A stretch of 8,217 bases of DNA. It comes from Clostridia bacterium (GTDB taxonomy: Bacteria > Bacillota > Clostridia > Oscillospirales > CAG-272). The position numbers were made by a program, and so were the translations under genes. The notes under the pieces were generated by a model. That model saw only the letters and a list, made by a program, of their open reading frames with translations. It was not told the origin of the DNA and made no database searches. This document shows positions 5,614-8,217 of this stretch, in pieces; positions within the stretch are counted from its first letter, which is position 1, and every line of letters starts with the position of its first letter. The stretch spans positions 1 through 8,217 of the forward strand of contig JAFTIV010000099.1 of assembly GCA_017456685.1 (NCBI GenBank), in the 5' to 3' direction.

Positions 5614-8049
5614 ATGAAACTTTCTTTAAATTGGATTAAGGATTATGTAAAGCTCCCCGAGGATATGGACCTTTCCAAGCTCGCCTACGACCTTACAATG
5701 TCAACCGTTGAGGTTGAGGGCGCAGAGAGCCTTGCTGAGCGCTTTGATAAAATAGTAGTAGGAGAAATCAAGGAGGTTCTTCCTCACCCAAATGCCGACA
5801 AGCTTCGCGTTTGTAGAGTTGATATCGGCGATGGTGAGATAAAGGACATCGTTTGTGGTGGAAGCAACCTTGAGGCAGGAATGAAGGTCGTTGTTGCGTG
5901 CCCAGGCGCTATGGTGCGTTGGCACGGAGAGGGCGAGCCTGTTGAGATTAAAAACGCAAAGCTTCGCGGAGTTCAAAGCTTCGGTATGATTTGCGCCTCA
6001 GTTGAGGTAGGACTTGCAGACCTTTTCCCAGCAGGTGACGACCACGAAATTATGGACATCACCGCATTCGATGCAGTAGCGGGAACACCTCTTGCCGTAG
6101 CTCTTGACCTTGATGATATAATTCTTGAGATTGATAATAAGTCAATGACAAATCGCCCCGACCTTTGGGGACACTACGGTATCGCAAGAGAGCTTGCAGC
6201 TCTTTACGACCTTGAGCTCGTAGACCTTGGAGAATATACTCCCAACGCTTGCGAGGAGTACGATGTAAGAATAAAGGACGAGCAAAGATGTCCTCGTTAC
6301 ATCGGTGCACGCATTGAGGGACTTGGCGTTAAGCCATCGCCCTTCAAGATGCAAAGCCGTATTTGGAGAGTTGGTATGCGTCCAATCAACGCGCTTGTTG
6401 ATATTACAAACTATGTAATGCTCGCAACAGGTCAGCCAACACACGCATTTGACTCTAATCATATCATCGACCATATAGAAATTCGCAGAGCAGAAGAGGG
6501 CGAGAAGCTCCAGCTTCTCAATGACAAGGTGCTTGAGCTTTCAAGCGATGACCTTGTAATTGCTGACGCAGAGGGAGCAGTTGCTCTTGCTGGCGTTATG
6601 GGTGGTGCAAAGGACTCAATCCTTCCCGAAACCACAAGCGTTATTCTTGAGGTTGCAAACTTTGAGTCGCGCGGAATTCGCAGAACAGCGCTTCGCTATG
6701 ACAATCGTACAGAGGCTTCCTCTCGCTATGAAAAGGCAGTTGACCCAGAGCGCTGTGACCAAGCACTTTCTCTTGCTATGAAGCTTTTTGCTGAGCTTTA
6801 TCCTGAAATGAGGGTTACCGCCTTCAACGACAAATACCCAACAAAGCTTGAAAGAAAAGAAATTGATGTTGATTTCGAATGGCTCGACAGACGACTTGGC
6901 AAGCGTATTCCTCAAGAGGTTGTAGCAAGAAAGCTCGGCACAATGGGCTTTGATGTTACCTTTACCGACAAGGGAATGCACATAGTAGTTCCAAGCTGGC
7001 GTTCAACAGGAGATGTGTCGATAAAGGCCGATATTATGGAGGAGGTAGCCCGTATGTACGGCTACGAGAACTTCGAGGCTACAACAATTACAACATCATT
7101 TGATGGTGCTATAAATCAGCTTGAGGTTGACCTTGTTCGTAAGATAAAGGAATATCTCGCATTTCGTTGCAATATGCAGGAGATTTTCACCTATCCTTGG
7201 ATGAGCGAGGAGTTCGTAAACGCACTTCTCCCATCAACAGACGGGGTTTTGGCGCTTGCAACACCACCATCACCAACCGAAAGGTATATTCGCTCCTCGC
7301 TTCTTCCTAACATTTGTAAGGCAATTGTTAAGAACGAGCGTAATTTTGACGAGTTCGATATCTTCGAGGAGGCTCAGGTATTCCTCGATAGTGATTATAC
7401 TGAAAATTATAAGGGCGAAAGGCTTCCTCGTCAAGAAAAGCACCTCGGCTGTGCATTCGTTGGAGGCGCAGACAAGGTTAGCGAGCTTTTCCGTCACGCA
7501 AAGGGTGTTATTGAAATGATGCCTCGCTATACTCATATGGATGGCTTCACCTTTGAAAAGAACGAGAAGCCATACTGGGCTGATGAAACTGTATGGCAAA
7601 ATATCTACCTTAATGGTGAAAAAATCGGTGACATTGCACTTCTTTCAAAGAAAAACGCACTTGCCTGCGGTATAAAGGTGCTTTCAGCTATTCTTGTTGA
7701 GCTTGATATGGACGCACTCAAGCCCTTTAAGTCGAGAACTAACCGCTATGTAAGGCTTCCTGAATTCCCAATGAACGATTACGACATTTCCTTCCTCGTT
7801 GACTCAATGACTAAGTGGAGCGAGATTTACGAGGCTATAATGACGAAAAAGAACGAGCTTCTTCACGATGTTCGCTTCGTTGATGAATACAAGGGCAAGC
7901 AAATTCCAGAGGGTAAAAAATCTGTAACTATCCGTCTTGTTATCGGCTCGGGAGAGAAAACACTCACAGGAGACGAAATTGAGGCAGTTGCTAAGAGCGT
8001 TATGAAAAAACTCGCAAAGACAATCGGCGCCGACATTAGAACTAACTAA
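5614..8049 (+). CDS. pheT: Phenylalanyl-tRNA synthetase beta subunit
   Basis: 811 residues, normal for PheT. It binds and edits, and partners PheS. Domains in order: B1 N-terminal part, EMAP/OB-type tRNA-binding fold at about 40-155 (PHPNADKLRVCRVDIG), B3/B4 editing domain at about 210-385 (DITNYVMLATGQPTHAFD, GVMGGAKDSILPETT, ILEVANF), B5 domain at about 408-485 (PSWRSTGDVSIKADIMEEVARMYGYE), catalytic-like core at about 490-700, and the C-terminal FDX-ACB anticodon-binding domain at about 708-805 (RYVRLPEFPMNDYDISFLVD). The editing-site His277 in THAFD and Glu346 in ILEVANF appear kept, so hydrolysis of mischarged Tyr-tRNA is likely retained. AAGGAGG (5595-5601) overlaps the pheS stop and lies 12 nt before the ATG, so the genes form an operon under the T-box. 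No truncation or frameshift is seen. Confidence 0.97.
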   Translation: MKLSLNWIKDYVKLPEDMDLSKLAYDLTMSTVEVEGAESLAERFDKIVVGEIKEVLPHPNADKLRVCRVDIGDGEIKDIVCGGSNLEAGMKVVVACPGAMVRWHGEGEPVEIKNAKLRGVQSFGMICASVEVGLADLFPAGDDHEIMDITAFDAVAGTPLAVALDLDDIILEIDNKSMTNRPDLWGHYGIARELAALYDLELVDLGEYTPNACEEYDVRIKDEQRCPRYIGARIEGLGVKPSPFKMQSRIWRVGMRPINALVDITNYVMLATGQPTHAFDSNHIIDHIEIRRAEEGEKLQLLNDKVLELSSDDLVIADAEGAVALAGVMGGAKDSILPETTSVILEVANFESRGIRRTALRYDNRTEASSRYEKAVDPERCDQALSLAMKLFAELYPEMRVTAFNDKYPTKLERKEIDVDFEWLDRRLGKRIPQEVVARKLGTMGFDVTFTDKGMHIVVPSWRSTGDVSIKADIMEEVARMYGYENFEATTITTSFDGAINQLEVDLVRKIKEYLAFRCNMQEIFTYPWMSEEFVNALLPSTDGVLALATPPSPTERYIRSSLLPNICKAIVKNERNFDEFDIFEEAQVFLDSDYTENYKGERLPRQEKHLGCAFVGGADKVSELFRHAKGVIEMMPRYTHMDGFTFEKNEKPYWADETVWQNIYLNGEKIGDIALLSKKNALACGIKVLSAILVELDMDALKPFKSRTNRYVRLPEFPMNDYDISFLVDSMTKWSEIYEAIMTKKNELLHDVRFVDEYKGKQIPEGKKSVTIRLVIGSGEKTLTGDEIEAVAKSVMKKLAKTIGADIRTN

Positions 8050-8065
8050 AATAAAAAGGGCTATC

Positions 8066-8097
8066 TTGGCGCACCTACGATAAAGCAGGTGCGCCAA
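8066..8097. terminator. Strong stem-loop after pheT, probable transcript end
   Basis: An 11-bp perfect GC-rich stem (TTGGCGCACCT at 8066-8076, AGGTGCGCCAA at 8087-8097) with a 10-nt loop, 16 nt after the pheT stop. It has no T-run on the + strand (followed by CTCTATTCGCC), so it is not a textbook rho-independent terminator for pheST. On the minus strand it is followed about 8 nt later by CCCTTTTTATTTT, so it could serve a leftward transcript instead. It may also belong to the repeat element that starts two bases later. Confidence 0.5.
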
Positions 8098-8098
8098 C

Positions 8099-8217
8099 TC
8101 TATTCGCCTTCGGCGAGTGATATGCACTTCGTGCGTGATATGTCCTTTGGACATGATATGATGCTTGCGAAGCAAGCACGTTGGAAGTGACAAGGCGAAT
8201 AGAATATCACTGCGACC
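8099..8217. repeat. Structured intergenic repeat: hairpins joined by a constant GTGATAT 7-mer (cut by window end)
   Basis: No coding region is seen from 8050 to 8217. From 8104 a run of small hairpins appears: CGCC-TTC-GGCG (8105-8115), GCAC-TTC-GTGC (8124-8134), GTCC-TTT-GGAC (8142-8152) and TGCTTGC-GAA-GCAAGCA (8162-8178). The linkers are GTGATAT at 8117 and 8135 and ATGATAT at 8153, spaced exactly 18 nt. A 12-bp perfect inverted repeat (TCTATTCGCCTT 8099-8110, AAGGCGAATAGA 8192-8203) encloses the set. Just outside it, ATATCAC (8204-8210) is the reverse complement of the linker, and TGCGACC at the very end may start another hairpin, so the element probably continues. I have the impression that comparable hairpin-plus-GTGATAT strings occur between genes in gut Clostridia, but could not check this. 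Confidence 0.8.

Noticed and set aside
8104..8178. Possible CRISPR array
   Set aside because: The constant part is only 7 nt and the variable parts are self-complementary hairpins of 11 nt, not unique spacers; no cas gene is present.
8091..8186. Possible integron attC site (GCCAAC ... GTTGG)
   Set aside because: The 7-mers do not match the RYYYAAC/GTTRRRY core sites and the interior folds as several separate hairpins rather than one long imperfect stem.

Overview
The window looks like a chromosomal housekeeping segment from a low-to-moderate G+C, Gram-positive-type anaerobe, most likely a gut Clostridia member of the Oscillospiraceae/Christensenellaceae kind. The main clues are a T-box leader on phenylalanyl-tRNA synthetase, strong AGGAGG-type ribosome binding sites, sigma-A style promoters, a lone S1-domain protein of a type I associate with Clostridia, and a two-component pair next to a membrane-anchored HtrA. 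All six stop codons are TAA. The taxonomic call is an inference from gene style; no rRNA or marker search was possible.

Layout. Bases 1-422 hold the 3' end of a + strand S1 RNA-binding protein gene that runs in from outside the window. A short inverted repeat at 426-453 ends it and also ends the minus-strand genes converging from the right. Bases 458-4115 are all minus strand and read in the order htrA (4115->2904), OmpR-family response regulator (2774->2073), sensor histidine kinase (2089->458, overlapping the regulator). A hairpin and a sigma-A promoter lie between htrA and the regulator, so the pair can be transcribed independently of htrA. From 4116 to 4558 is a divergent regulatory region: an extended -10 promoter for htrA with a direct repeat upstream, a near-consensus promoter for the + strand, and a complete phenylalanine T-box leader of about 270 nt. 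Then come pheS (4559-5596) and pheT (5614-8049), the two subunits of phenylalanyl-tRNA synthetase. The last 168 bases hold no gene. They contain a strong stem-loop followed by a structured repeat made of small hairpins joined by a constant 7-mer, cut by the window edge.

How it works together. HtrA plus the kinase and regulator resemble an envelope or secretion-stress module (compare CssRS-HtrA of Bacillus subtilis). The TTAAT-N6-TTAAT repeat upstream of the htrA promoter is a plausible site for the regulator. The T-box senses uncharged tRNA-Phe and lets pheST be expressed when phenylalanine charging is low.

Most of the window is ordinary. The items most worth a second look are the hairpin array at the right end, which keeps its 18-bp period and 7-mer while the stem sequences change in a compensated way, and the PheS subunit, whose active-site motifs differ from the textbook bacterial form, including a Tyr where the phenylalanine-pocket Ala is expected.
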